A stretch of DNA of 64,000 nt from Sporosarcina koreensis (GCF_001531445.1 NZ_LQYA01000003.1:1-64000), one strand, 5' to 3'. Shown: positions 1 to 7,135, numbered from the stretch's first letter. Made by a program: numbers and translations. The notes: a model not told the origin generated them from the sequence alone.

Positions 1-210
1 GATTTCAAGTCGCCCATTTCCGACTTCAAGCTCCCGACATCAGATTTCAAGTCGCCCATTTCCGACTTCAAGCCCCCGACATCAGATTTCAAGTCGCCCA
101 TTTCCGACTTCAAGCTCCCAACGTCAGATTTCAAGTCGCCTATTTCCGACTTCAAGCTCCCGACGTCAGATTTCAGGTCACCCATTTCAGATTCAATATT
201 GTCGACCTTG
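1..210. repeat. 42-bp tandem coding repeat
   Basis: Units start at 1, 43, 85, 127 and 169 with exact 42-bp spacing. The first four differ at only a few positions and the last is degenerate. They encode the 14-residue heptad-pair repeat of the overlapping reverse-strand gene. The array probably continues beyond the left edge. Confidence 0.9.
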
Positions 211-272
211 GCGTTCAAACTACCCATCTCTGTCTTCAAACCTTCAAGCAATTGCAGAATCCTTTCCTCCAT
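1..272 (-). CDS. Coiled-coil repeat protein, C-terminus beyond the window
   Basis: The reverse strand opens at an ATG at 270-272, nine bases after a strong AAGGAGG-type site (281-290), and stays open to the window edge, so only the first 90 or so codons are visible. After a short N-terminal segment (MEERILQLLEGLKTEMG) the protein becomes a tandem repeat of 14 residues with the pattern GDLKSDVGSLKSEM. The DNA repeats with a strict 42-bp period, with nearly identical copies at 1, 43, 85 and 127 and a decayed one at 169. Fourteen residues are two heptads, so a long parallel coiled coil is the natural reading. Function is unknown. Similar low-complexity proteins occur in phages and in Bacillota chromosomes. 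Repeat number is expected to vary between strains. Confidence 0.75.
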   Translation of the reverse strand, partial: MEERILQLLEGLKTEMGSLNAKVDNIESEMGDLKSDVGSLKSEIGDLKSDVGSLKSEMGDLKSDVGGLKSEMGDLKSDVGSLKSEMGDLK

Positions 273-482
273 CACTTTATCCTCCTTTCGTTATCATCTG
301 TTGTCTACGTATCCGTGTATAGTCTGTTGTGTAAAGTATACAGGAAATGTAAACGAAAGTCCATACGAGAGAGAACGTAGGTTCCTGTTGAAGATAGTGC
401 TTCCACATGCCTATTTGACACGAAATTTTCATGGAAAATCGTAAAAACTGTACACTTACCTCTTGTCCTGTCGGTAATTGAA

Positions 483-491
483 CGTACTCTA
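483..491 (+). promoter_or_regulatory. Possible sporulation (sigma-K type) -10 element shared with cotG-like gene
   Basis: CGTACTCTA resembles the sigma-K -10 pattern CATAnnnTA. A matching CGTATTGTA lies at 12236-12244 before the cotG-like gene. The 30-odd bases upstream are also alike in both places: a TGTRCACTTAMCTCT block followed by CCTGTC. The shared upstream block is seen directly; assigning it to sigma-K is inference. Confidence 0.4.
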
Positions 492-567
492 TGGAGACAG
501 GAGAATTGCTATTCGTGAATCAAATATGCAAATCTCCACTGTCAATCAAAGGGGAGGAGGTATGGAC

Positions 568-759
568 ATGTCATTATTTTTCGAGGATGAAATTGAAAAG
601 GTAAAGGGGAGAATCGGTCCTTCGGAGTTAAAGGAAATGATGTCACAGGATCCCCGCCTGAATGGTCAATTAGATGAGCTCCGTGCTTTCCAACGTAGAT
701 ACAAAGCGGAACAGCGGGAAGCTTCACGCAGGCGTCAGACTTATTATTACCATGCATGA
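568..759 (+). CDS. Short CotG-like paralog without repeat domain
   Basis: This 63-residue protein starts at ATG 568, seven bases after GGGGAGGAGG; the ATG at 562 is too close to that site. The N-terminus MSLFFEDEIEKVKG and the later SQDPRLN match the CotG-like protein at 12322 (MSLFFEDEIRRARE, FQDPRSN), and the two genes share an upstream block. It lacks the Arg/Ser/Thr repeats and ends in a basic, tyrosine-rich tail (RRRQTYYYHA). I infer a sporulation-phase coat or coat-associated protein that came from a duplicated cotG head and either lost or never gained the repeat array. A terminator hairpin follows directly. Confidence 0.65.
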   Translation: MSLFFEDEIEKVKGRIGPSELKEMMSQDPRLNGQLDELRAFQRRYKAEQREASRRRQTYYYHA

Positions 760-765
760 GTGATC

Positions 766-810
766 AAAACAGCCTGCCAATCAGTTAGTTGATTGGCGGG
801 CTGTTTTGTG
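766..810 (+). terminator. Intrinsic terminator
   Basis: AACAGCC-CCAATCA pairs with TGATTGG-GGCTGTTTT around a short loop, just after the short CotG-like gene. Confidence 0.85.
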
Positions 811-822
811 TAGATGGTGGGA

Positions 823-862
823 AAACAGAACCTATGCAGCTGCCATAGATTCTGTTTTTTCG
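823..862 (-). terminator. Intrinsic terminator of UPF0180 gene
   Basis: AAAACAGAA-CTATG pairs with CATAG-TTCTGTTTT around CAGCTGC. The hairpin lies just past the reverse-strand stop at 870, and A/T runs on both sides could serve either strand. Confidence 0.75.
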
Positions 863-869
863 GGGATGC

Positions 870-1109
870 TTATTGGAGGAGGTTCGCTTTCTTTTCAACG
901 GCTTGGACGACATCGTCAAGCGACATGCCCTTCATCGTGATGACCGGGAAGTTGAATTCATGCGTATTCCCTTCATTAATCGCACGGACAACGCCGATAT
1001 CATAGCCGGTGATGTCCTCGTCAGTGTTAAACATCTTTGCTTCATATCCTTTTGCCACGAGTGCATGCATGACGTCTTCGTATGGTTGTTCAACGGCAAT
1101 TTTCACCAT
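870..1109 (-). CDS. UPF0180 family protein (YkuS-like)
   Basis: This 79-residue protein begins MVKIAVEQPYEDV and contains KGYEAKMF, GYDIGVV and a C-terminal MSLDDVVQAVEKK. That layout (start VxIAVE, then a Cys/Asp-Val-Val core, then helix) is typical of the UPF0180/YkuS family of about 80 residues. The start at 1109 is chosen because AAGGAGG lies eight bases upstream; an in-frame ATG 30 bases earlier has no such site. The family has no established biochemical role. The gene stands alone between hairpins. Confidence 0.75.
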   Translation of the reverse strand: MVKIAVEQPYEDVMHALVAKGYEAKMFNTDEDITGYDIGVVRAINEGNTHEFNFPVITMKGMSLDDVVQAVEKKANLLQ

Positions 1110-1336
1110 TTCCGTTTTCCTCCTTTCACTCATATCCATTGAAGTTCTATTATACGGTTCCCCGTATTGGTGAAGTTATGAGTGAAAGCTGGCGGTCATC
1201 GGTTGTTGCCGTTCAATCTTTGCAGCATATGCCGTCAAAATGGGTAATGTGTTGAGTTGTGCGATTGCAAGGGGATTGCTGTAAGATTAGGTTTACGATT
1301 AACGCAAGATAAAATAAGGGAAAAGAGGAATTGAAC

Positions 1337-1717
1337 ATGATTCATAAAATCGGACAAATTATGTTGTATGTGAACAATCAAGATGAGGCAAAGCAGTTTT
1401 GGACAGAAAAAATCGGCTTTACCGTAATTTCTGAAGAAGACAACGGCCAAGGGATGATATGGATTGAAATCGCACCGACTGCTCAAGCGGAAACGAGCAT
1501 CGTTCTGCATAATAAAGAGCTCATCGCAAAATTGCAGCCAGAATTGAATCTTCAAACGCCTTCGCTGCTTTTATTCACGGAAAACTTGGATGCACTTTAT
1601 GAGGAGCTAAAAAACAAACAAGTGAAAGTCGGGGAATTGGTTACAATGCCTACGGGCAGGGTGTTCAACTTTGCAGACAACGAAGATAATTATTTTGCAG
1701 TCTTGGAAAAGAAATGA
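1337..1717 (+). CDS. VOC (glyoxalase/bleomycin-resistance fold) family protein
   Basis: A protein of 126 residues begins MIHKIGQIMLYVNNQDEAKQFW, the usual first beta-alpha unit of the vicinal oxygen chelate fold. It continues to a second half ending GRVFNFADNEDNYFAVLE, where the typical FxDPxGN..E motif sits; the final Glu is one of the usual metal ligands. The start at ATG 1337 has AGAGGA at good spacing, and a TTG two codons upstream does not. Members include glyoxalases, dioxygenases and antibiotic-binding proteins, so the substrate cannot be told from sequence. Monocistronic. Confidence 0.8.
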   Translation: MIHKIGQIMLYVNNQDEAKQFWTEKIGFTVISEEDNGQGMIWIEIAPTAQAETSIVLHNKELIAKLQPELNLQTPSLLLFTENLDALYEELKNKQVKVGELVTMPTGRVFNFADNEDNYFAVLEKK

Positions 1718-1767
1718 AACCCTTTTGATTACGAAGCGGACATCTTATGAAACGGGAGTTGAAGACG

Positions 1768-3228
1768 ATGACAGAAAGCAAAGAGTTCGGATGGCATTTT
1801 AATAACAGTTATATCCGTCTGCCAGAAGCGTTTTACGCGAAGACGGATCCGGAAGTCGCGCCATCACCGGAGTTGGTCATTTTCAATCATCCGTTGGCGG
1901 AATCGCTCGGTTTGGATGCCAAATCATTGCAAAGCGAAAGGGGGGTGGATGTCCTCGCCGGAAACCGGATTCCTGAAGGAGCGGCGCCAATTGCGCAAGC
2001 GTATGCGGGCCATCAATTCGGCCATTTTACGATGCTCGGGGATGGACGGGCCGTGTTGCTTGGCGAGCAGATAACGCCTGAAGGCAAGCGTGTCGATATT
2101 CAGCTGAAAGGTTCCGGGCGGACGCCTTTTTCCCGCGGCGGCGATGGCCGTGCGGGATTAGGTCCGATGCTGCGGGAATTCATTATTAGTGAGGCGATGC
2201 ATGCGCTTGGCATTCCGACGACGCGGAGTCTAGCAGTCGTCGTGACAGGAGCGCCGGTCTATCGTGAGGAGACGCTCGAAGGGGCTGTGTTGACGCGTGT
2301 TGCGACAAGTCATATCCGAGTTGGCACGTTTCAATACGCTGCCGCGCGCCAAGTCGTTGAAGATTTGCGGACGTTAGCGGATTATACGATCGAAAGGCAT
2401 TATCCGGAAGTGGCGAAGGAACCGAATCCATATGTGGCATTGCTTCAAAGAGTGATGGAAAAGCAAGCTTCGTTACTTGCTAAATGGCAGTTAGTCGGTT
2501 TCATTCATGGCGTCATGAACACGGACAATATGGCAATCAGTGGCGAGACAATCGACTATGGCCCGTGCGCCTTCATGGACACATATGATCCGGCAACCGT
2601 CTTCAGCTCCATCGATCGGGAAGGACGCTATGCGTATGGCAATCAACCCGGAATTGCAGAATGGAATCTGGCGCGCTTTGCCGAAACACTTTTGCCGCTC
2701 CTCGACGAAGACTCGGAAAAAGCCATCGAGATTGCAACGAAGACACTTTCAGGGTTCGCCAAGATGTATCATGACCATTGGCTAGCGGGGATGAGAAACA
2801 AGCTCGGCTTGTTCAATGAAGAACAGCAGGATGCCCAGCTTGTGAAGGATCTATTGAAAGTAATGAAGAACAATCAAGCGGACTATACGAATACGTTCCG
2901 TTCATTGACAATGGACGACCTGAACGCACTGCCAATGTGCAAGACGCCGGAATTTATCGAGTGGCATGCTAGCTGGATTGCGAGATTGGAAAGACAGCCG
3001 GAATCGGACTCTGCCGTGAAGCAGCTGATGCGAGAGAACAACCCCTCCGTCATCCCGCGAAATCATCGAGTGGAAGAAGCATTGGATGCGGCGATTAAAG
3101 GGGACTTCAGCGTGATGGAAAAGTTGCTCGACGCTCTTGAAAATCCTTACGCTTACACAGCTGAACAAGAAAAATACATCTCACCATCTGAATCGACGAC
3201 GCCATACAGAACATTCTGCGGGACATGA
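1768..3228 (+). CDS. selO: SelO/YdiU family protein adenylyltransferase
   Basis: The 486-residue protein has the SelO pseudokinase signature: GHQFGHF followed by [11 protein letters not shown], then [18 protein letters not shown], and [20 protein letters not shown] in the catalytic region. SelO transfers AMP to Ser/Thr/Tyr of target proteins and is linked to redox homeostasis in enterobacteria and mitochondria (family knowledge). The length is close to the bacterial norm. Bacterial versions usually lack the selenocysteine of vertebrate SelO; the C-terminus here ends FCGT, keeping a cysteine near the end. The start at 1768 is preceded by GGGAG at nine bases. Downstream lie a 20-bp repeat array and a terminator. 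Confidence 0.92.
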   Translation: MTESKEFGWHFNNSYIRLPEAFYAKTDPEVAPSPELVIFNHPLAESLGLDAKSLQSERGVDVLAGNRIPEGAAPIAQAYAGHQFGHFTMLGDGRAVLLGEQITPEGKRVDIQLKGSGRTPFSRGGDGRAGLGPMLREFIISEAMHALGIPTTRSLAVVVTGAPVYREETLEGAVLTRVATSHIRVGTFQYAAARQVVEDLRTLADYTIERHYPEVAKEPNPYVALLQRVMEKQASLLAKWQLVGFIHGVMNTDNMAISGETIDYGPCAFMDTYDPATVFSSIDREGRYAYGNQPGIAEWNLARFAETLLPLLDEDSEKAIEIATKTLSGFAKMYHDHWLAGMRNKLGLFNEEQQDAQLVKDLLKVMKNNQADYTNTFRSLTMDDLNALPMCKTPEFIEWHASWIARLERQPESDSAVKQLMRENNPSVIPRNHRVEEALDAAIKGDFSVMEKLLDALENPYAYTAEQEKYISPSESTTPYRTFCGT

Positions 3229-3233
3229 TACGT

Positions 3234-3372
3234 AAGCGCTCATAAATCCGTTTAAGTGATCATAAACTGCTGCGAGCGCTCATAAATCTATATAAGTGAT
3301 CATAAACCGCGGCCGGCGCTCATAAATCCGAAAAAGTAATCATAAGTCGCTGTAGCCGCTTATAAACAACAT
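3234..3372. repeat. Intergenic 20-bp period array (CATAAA type)
   Basis: CATAAA or a one-base variant begins at 3241, 3261, 3281, 3301, 3321, 3341 and 3361, exactly 20 bp apart. Units alternate between a GCGCTCATAAAT core and a GTGATCATAAA core, giving a 40-bp higher-order period, while the intervening 7-9 bases vary. Stop codons in all frames make coding unlikely. It fills the space between selO and its terminator. Confidence 0.9.
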
Positions 3373-3373
3373 G

Positions 3374-3413
3374 AAAAAAGACCAAACCTAAAAATGGACT
3401 TGGTCTTTTTTTA
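3374..3413. terminator. Bidirectional terminator between selO and hicA-like gene
   Basis: AAAAAAGACCAA pairs with TTGGTCTTTTTTT. It sits between two convergent genes and has a T run on either strand. Confidence 0.85.
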
Positions 3414-3448
3414 CGAAACCAAGACGTCAATCTTTCTCGTGTATGGTT

Positions 3449-3670
3449 CTATTTTATATCATTGAAATATTCTTCAGTAACTTGTAATTGTTTCTTTAAG
3501 ATTTCCTGCCATAAATGTCCTTTGACCTCTCCTGTTCCTCTGGAGACTTTTGTACGTTTAATTGTACCGTCTTCCATCACTTTTCTAAAATAGAGATGAT
3601 GGCCTTTTTTCTTATATTCCACCCAGTGATCACGCCGACAAAATTGCTCTATATCCCTCCAACTAGGCAT
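3449..3670 (-). CDS. HicA-like mRNA interferase toxin
   Basis: Starting at ATG 3670 the product is 73 residues: MPSWRDIEQFCRRDHW, then KKKGHHLYFRKV, then KVSRGTGEVKGHLWQEILKKQL. The GHH-x-YF stretch corresponds to the glycine-rich loop with catalytic His in HicA RNases, and small size with basic surface also fits (family knowledge). The start overlaps the antitoxin stop by eight bases, suggesting translational coupling with the antitoxin made first. A longer reading frame upstream would overlap the antitoxin deeply and has no ribosome site. RNase activity is inference. Confidence 0.65.
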   Translation of the reverse strand: MPSWRDIEQFCRRDHWVEYKKKGHHLYFRKVMEDGTIKRTKVSRGTGEVKGHLWQEILKKQLQVTEEYFNDIK

Positions 3671-4082
3671 AGACGATAAGCGATCGAACAGCACCATAGT
3701 CGGGTTGTGCAATTAGCTTTAATACATAGGGAAGATGTTTCCTACGATTCGGCGAGTTGAAATACATTTGGAAGGAATCCATGTATTCTTGCGCATAATC
3801 CACCAAAGCATCGGCAACAAGGTCCAAGACTTCTTCTAGGGATTCTGCGTTTTCTGTAATATCCAAATCGTTTACTGACATTGTATAGGACTTGTCATTT
3901 TCGATAAACAAGGTTGAGTTGATTTCTAAATGATCAAATGCTGCTTCTAAATGTTCGGAGCTAAGGGCAGCCCATTCATCACGATTTCGTCGGACGAATC
4001 GCGGACCTTCTCTAACCACATCATCATTGAACTGACTCCAATTTTTCCGGACATCAGTAGCACTAAGTGTAGTATGCATCAT
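3663..4082 (-). CDS. Phd/YefM-like antitoxin with extended C-terminal domain
   Basis: This 139-residue protein starts at ATG 4082 (a second ATG follows directly) after AAGGAG. Residues 6-50 (SATDVRKNWSQFNDDV...EWAALSSEHLEAAF) look like a Phd/YefM DNA-binding antitoxin fold. The rest (YTMSVNDLDITENAESLEEVLDLVADALVDYAQEY...) is not the short disordered tail normally found there. It recalls the partly HicB-like sensor domain fused to other antitoxins. Paired with a HicA-like toxin, this gives a mixed Phd-HicA module. Autoregulation by the pair is expected from the family. Confidence 0.6.
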   Translation of the reverse strand: MMHTTLSATDVRKNWSQFNDDVVREGPRFVRRNRDEWAALSSEHLEAAFDHLEINSTLFIENDKSYTMSVNDLDITENAESLEEVLDLVADALVDYAQEYMDSFQMYFNSPNRRKHLPYVLKLIAQPDYGAVRSLIVYA

Positions 4083-4210
4083 TTCTCACTCCTTCTCCTT
4101 TCATCTTATCATACCGTACATAGTGTACGCAATGTACGCATAATTGATTCCTGGAGATTATTAAAGCGAGAAACGAAGTGAACGGGTGTTCTTTTTGCAT
4201 CCAAAAAAAA

Positions 4211-4660
4211 TTACTGCTTCCGCAAATAAAGGGGATCAAAGAAAATCTCATACCCTTCATGGATTGTGGAAACACCAAAACGGGAGTGGTAATGGCCAAT
4301 GCACGTCATTAAATAATCCTCTGTCACTTCAAGATGCGTGCACACTTCTTCAATCGTCTTAAAACCAGATTCATGGCATTCAATCAATTTATCCAGCGAG
4401 ACGATCTTTTCATATCCCCACCTCCTCGCGGCTAACTCCAACTTTAAATTTGTCAGTTTCCGAAGATCCGTAATATCGCCGTACGTTGTTTCGTAATGAC
4501 CGATTTCCTCCGCTAAAATACAATGTTTTTCATAATGGCTTCGATTTTTATCAATGAGTACGACTTCGTCCATATACAGGCCCGCAAGCCCGGATGGAAG
4601 TGTTTTGACTTCCTTGATGACCAAGTGGGGGTATTGGGCAATCAGGGATTCATAGGTCAT
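4211..4660 (-). CDS. ImmA/IrrE-type phage metallopeptidase
   Basis: The 149-residue protein has LAEEIGHYETT near residues 48-58, in the place of the zinc-binding HExxH helix of ImmA/IrrE proteins; the first His is replaced by Glu-Glu as in many phage versions (LAEELGHH type). The N-terminal MTYESLIAQYPHLVI and a C-terminal region predicted helical fit phage ImmA. ImmA cleaves the partner repressor to release lytic genes (knowledge from ICEBs1 and related phages). It lies nine bases after the Xre-type repressor in the same orientation, the usual arrangement. Confidence 0.8.
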   Translation of the reverse strand: MTYESLIAQYPHLVIKEVKTLPSGLAGLYMDEVVLIDKNRSHYEKHCILAEEIGHYETTYGDITDLRKLTNLKLELAARRWGYEKIVSLDKLIECHESGFKTIEEVCTHLEVTEDYLMTCIGHYHSRFGVSTIHEGYEIFFDPLYLRKQ

Positions 4661-4669
4661 GGAACCACC

Positions 4670-5005
4670 TCACTTTCGCTGCGATTTGATAAATTGAATA
4701 TATTTTTTTATGTCTGCCAGCTCTTCCTCTGTCAGATCGTCGTCAAAATGGGCGGCGATCGTTTCAACTGTCGACGGCTTTTCCGGCGTGTTCAACCCGA
4801 GCATTTGATCTAACGACAAATGAAACGTTTCCGCAATCGCCTTGATCATTCTCGTTTTCGGTTCAATTGAATCGGATTCCCACTTCGAAACCATCCCTTT
4901 CGTAATCGAGAGACCTAGCTTTTGATTGATCCGCTCCGCAAATTCCTCCTGGGACAATTTATTTTCATTCCTAATCTTTTTAATTTCATACCCTATAGAA
5001 TGCAT
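4670..5005 (-). CDS. Xre-family phage repressor (CI-like)
   Basis: The product of 111 residues starts MHSIGYEIKKIRNENKLSQEEFAERINQ, a classic Xre/Cro helix-turn-helix; the second helix falls at about residues 18-50. A linker then leads to a C-terminal EELADIKKYIQFIKSQ helix. It is divergent from the gene at 5176, with palindromic operators between. By family it keeps early phage promoters off and would be inactivated by the adjacent ImmA-like protease. The start ATG at 5005 has a GGGGG stretch upstream. Confidence 0.85.
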   Translation of the reverse strand: MHSIGYEIKKIRNENKLSQEEFAERINQKLGLSITKGMVSKWESDSIEPKTRMIKAIAETFHLSLDQMLGLNTPEKPSTVETIAAHFDDDLTEEELADIKKYIQFIKSQRK

Positions 5006-5120
5006 CGTGCAACCCCCTGTTCGTTATGGATATTATATACTGAAGTTTCCTTTGTGACAACTTTATTCATTAGAAGTAGTTGTAAATGAAACATTACCGT
5101 GATAAAGTGTTGACTAACAA

Positions 5121-5155
5121 GTTTCATTAGTGACATTTTGTTTCATTAATGAAAC
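5121..5155. promoter_or_regulatory. Repressor operators of the phage remnant
   Basis: GTTTCATTAATGAAAC at 5140-5155 is a perfect 16-bp palindrome. A close copy, GTTTCATTAGTGACA, lies at 5121-5135 and a weaker GTTTCCTTTGTGACA near 5045. TTGACT at 5110-5115 could be the -35 for the rightward gene. The number and symmetry of sites fit an Xre-type repressor acting on both divergent promoters; the binding itself is inferred. Confidence 0.65.
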
Positions 5156-5175
5156 AAAAATAAGGGGTGATATTG

Positions 5176-5598
5176 ATGATGAAGGAGGAAATGGAGCAGT
5201 TAGTGAAGGATTATCATTGGATGATGAACAGCGTGAAAGTCATACGGGAAGGCATGAATGAAGTCGGTGAAGGGATGACTGCGCGATACGGACTGGAAGC
5301 GGCGATGCCGAAAGCGAACGGCGGCCGTCCGAGCGATCCGATCTACCGGGAATTCAACAGAAGGGAAAGGCGCTTGAAGAAAGTGTACGATTATGAGCGG
5401 AAGATCCAACTTGTCCAGGAACGGATCCCACTCATCACAGAGGACCGCGATATCGAAGTGCTGCATTGGTTGCTCGAAGGGAAGAGCTTGCGCTGGATTG
5501 GGAGACATATGCAAGTGTCGGACCGCCAAATCGGAAGAGTAAAAGATGCAATCATCGAAAAGATGTCGCACATGCCGCATGTGCCGCAGATGTCGTAG
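5176..5598 (+). CDS. Phage late-gene regulator-like protein (RinA/ArpU-like)
   Basis: The 140-residue protein starts at ATG 5176 (or 5179) after AAGGGG. It is helical and charged, with a C-terminal helix-turn-helix-like stretch, LLEGKSLRWIGRHMQVSDRQIGRVKDAI, at roughly residues 98-126, and it ends in the low-complexity MSHMPHVPQMS. Such sigma-region-4-like proteins sit just before terminase genes in Siphovirus-type prophages of Bacillota and control late transcription (family knowledge). Here no terminase follows; a tandem duplication of its own 3' end and then lysis genes come next. The exact family is uncertain. Confidence 0.6.
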   Translation: MMKEEMEQLVKDYHWMMNSVKVIREGMNEVGEGMTARYGLEAAMPKANGGRPSDPIYREFNRRERRLKKVYDYERKIQLVQERIPLITEDRDIEVLHWLLEGKSLRWIGRHMQVSDRQIGRVKDAIIEKMSHMPHVPQMS

Positions 5599-5768
5599 AA
5601 ATGCCGAAGTGAAATCTTCCGAGTTACAATGGGTGCAGGCCAAGGAATTGGTCATTGCAACATACCCTGTCGCAAATGTCGCACATGCCGCAAATGTCGT
5701 AGAAATGACGAAAGGAAATCTTGCGGGTTACAATGGGTGTAGGCCAAGTAAATCGGCCGCATGCAACA
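5561..5768. repeat. 104-bp imperfect tandem duplication
   Basis: The stretch beginning near 5564 (end of the phage regulator gene, including ATGTCGTAGAAATG) recurs 104 bp later with scattered substitutions: TGTCGTAGAA at 5591 and 5695, and AGGCCAAG at 5637 and 5741. Short TGTCGCA/ATGCCGCA words repeat inside each copy. The second copy is non-coding. Confidence 0.85.
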
Positions 5769-5787
5769 CAATAAAAGGAATTCCAAA

Positions 5788-5816
5788 GGAGCGTCCATTG
5801 GGCGTTCTTTTTCTTT
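5788..5816 (+). terminator. Probable terminator before the holin gene
   Basis: GAGCGTCC pairs with GGGCGTTC over a four-base loop, followed by CTTTTTCTTTT. It separates the regulator transcript from the lysis genes. Confidence 0.6.
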
Positions 5817-5840
5817 TCCTGAAATAAAAGGAGGATTGGC

Positions 5841-6041
5841 ATGGCTACAAAAGAGCTTCTAGGATATTTTTTGACACAGGGCCCCTTTGCCGTCCTGTTC
5901 GTATGGTTGTTTTGGTATCAAGTGAAAAGCAGTGAGTCAAGGGAGAAGCGTTATCAGTCATTATTGGAAACGATGGCGGATAAATACGATGACATTGTAG
6001 AAGAAATTCGAGAAGTGAAGGAGCGGTTGCCGAAGCAATAG
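5841..6041 (+). CDS. BhlA/UviB-type holin-like protein
   Basis: A 66-residue protein has one hydrophobic segment at about residues 8-28 (LTQGPFAVLFVWLFWYQV) followed by a highly charged helix (SSESREKRYQSLLETMADKYDD...EVKERLPKQ). This is the BhlA/UviB layout: holin-like proteins found beside amidases in SPbeta-type phages and bacteriocin loci. AAAGGAGG lies eight bases before the ATG. The amidase gene follows after 236 bases. By analogy it lets the amidase reach the wall or itself permeabilises the membrane. Confidence 0.8.
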   Translation: MATKELLGYFLTQGPFAVLFVWLFWYQVKSSESREKRYQSLLETMADKYDDIVEEIREVKERLPKQ

Positions 6042-6055
6042 GCATCGCTTTTTTT
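6023..6055 (+). terminator. Terminator overlapping the holin stop
   Basis: GCGGTTGCC pairs imperfectly with GGCATCGC, followed by seven T. The left arm lies in the last codons of the holin-like gene, so the amidase gene may depend on read-through or its own promoter. Confidence 0.6.
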
Positions 6056-6089
6056 ATTGGCGAAATGGATGGTGCGTAAGTCATGAAGT

Positions 6090-6152
6090 GAGCAAATCGA
6101 TGCGCAACTCGAGCAAAACCGGTCCAAACTCGCTTAAAACATATCCACACAA
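6090..6152. repeat. Possible short 21-bp array (GAGCAAA type)
   Basis: GAGCAAA occurs at 6090 and 6111, and a related GCTTAAAA at 6132, giving three units at 21-bp spacing with variable intervening bases. It is a weak relative of the larger fixed-period arrays elsewhere in the window. Confidence 0.4.
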
Positions 6153-6277
6153 CCGGAAAGGAGGTGGTGCCTTAAGAAAACGACATGAAAGGGGGTGCTT
6201 GTCATGTAGATGTCCAAAAACGGCGGAATATGTATAGTCACGGAATAAAAAACTAAAAAACGAGAGGAAGATGAGAA

Positions 6278-7075
6278 ATGGTTAAAATTTATATCGATCC
6301 GGGGCATGGTGGAACAGATCCGGGAGCTCAGGGAAATGGATTGAAGGAGAAAGATGTGACACTCGCAATCGCGACGCGTGTCAAAAATATGCTTGTGAAT
6401 GAGTATTCCAATGCGACGGTGCGGATGAGTCGGACAGGCGATCAGACCGTCAGCCTGGTACAGCGGACTAACGATGCAAATGCTTGGGGAGCTGCCTATT
6501 ATTTGAGCATCCATATTAACGCTGGAGGGGGAACAGGGTATGAGGACTATATTCATAATGCGCTGTCGGATTCGTCCTCAACCGCTCAATTGCGGAATAC
6601 GATTCACGCAGAGATCGTGAAACTGATCGACATGACGAACCGAGGAAAGAAGAAAGAGAATTTCCATGTGCTGCGCGAAAGCAATATGCCCGCGATGCTC
6701 ACGGAGAACGGGTTCATCGACAATGCGAGCGATGCTGCGAAAATGAAAACATCGGCATGGCTTGACAAGGCAGCAAGGGGTCATGTCAATGGACTAGCCA
6801 AGGCGCTTGGCCTGCAAAAGGTTAGCAATCCGCCTCCATCGGGAGTATTATACCGCGTTGTGACCGGGTCTTTCACTACAAGGGCTAACGCCGATCAACA
6901 GATTGCCGCGCTCAAAGCGAAAGGATTCGACAGCTTCATTGACATCGCTGTCGTGAATGGCACTACGTATTACCGAGTCATCACAGGTTCATTTTCGGAC
7001 AAGGCAAATGCGGACAAGCAAGTGGCCGATTTGAAAGCTAAAGGATTTGACGCGTTTATCATTGTGGTTAATTAA
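6278..7075 (+). CDS. N-acetylmuramoyl-L-alanine amidase with two SPOR-type repeats
   Basis: Of 265 residues, 1-178 form an Amidase_3 domain: KIYIDPGHGGTDPGA (zinc His), Glu in LKEKDVTL, SIHINAGGG (second His), and the catalytic Glu in MLTENGFIDN. Two 35-residue SPOR-like repeats follow (YRVVTGSFTTRANADQQI and YRVITGSFSDKANADKQV), which bind peptidoglycan lacking stem peptides. The enzyme cuts the amide bond between MurNAc and L-Ala. The layout matches CwlC/CwlV-type and phage endolysins. Next to a BhlA-like protein it is best read as a phage lysis enzyme, though a mother-cell lysis role at sporulation is an alternative. It has no signal peptide. Confidence 0.9.
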   Translation: MVKIYIDPGHGGTDPGAQGNGLKEKDVTLAIATRVKNMLVNEYSNATVRMSRTGDQTVSLVQRTNDANAWGAAYYLSIHINAGGGTGYEDYIHNALSDSSSTAQLRNTIHAEIVKLIDMTNRGKKKENFHVLRESNMPAMLTENGFIDNASDAAKMKTSAWLDKAARGHVNGLAKALGLQKVSNPPPSGVLYRVVTGSFTTRANADQQIAALKAKGFDSFIDIAVVNGTTYYRVITGSFSDKANADKQVADLKAKGFDAFIIVVN

Positions 7076-7085
7076 TCAATAACAC

Positions 7086-7123
7086 AAAAACGCCTGTGCA
7101 ATCGTTGCTTGCACAGGCGCCTT
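7086..7123. terminator. Bidirectional terminator
   Basis: CGCCTGTGCAA pairs perfectly with TTGCACAGGCG, with A run upstream and TTT downstream. It lies between the convergent amidase and oxidoreductase genes. Confidence 0.85.
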
Positions 7124-7135
7124 TACATATCCGAA

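Noticed and set aside
4211-5005. Integrative element of ICEBs1 type
   Set aside because: Repressor and ImmA-like protease alone are seen; no integrase, relaxase or conjugation genes are in the window.
6090-6152. Repeat near the holin-amidase gap as a phage attachment site
   Set aside because: It shows a 21-bp period like the dispersed arrays and no matching copy flanks the phage remnant.
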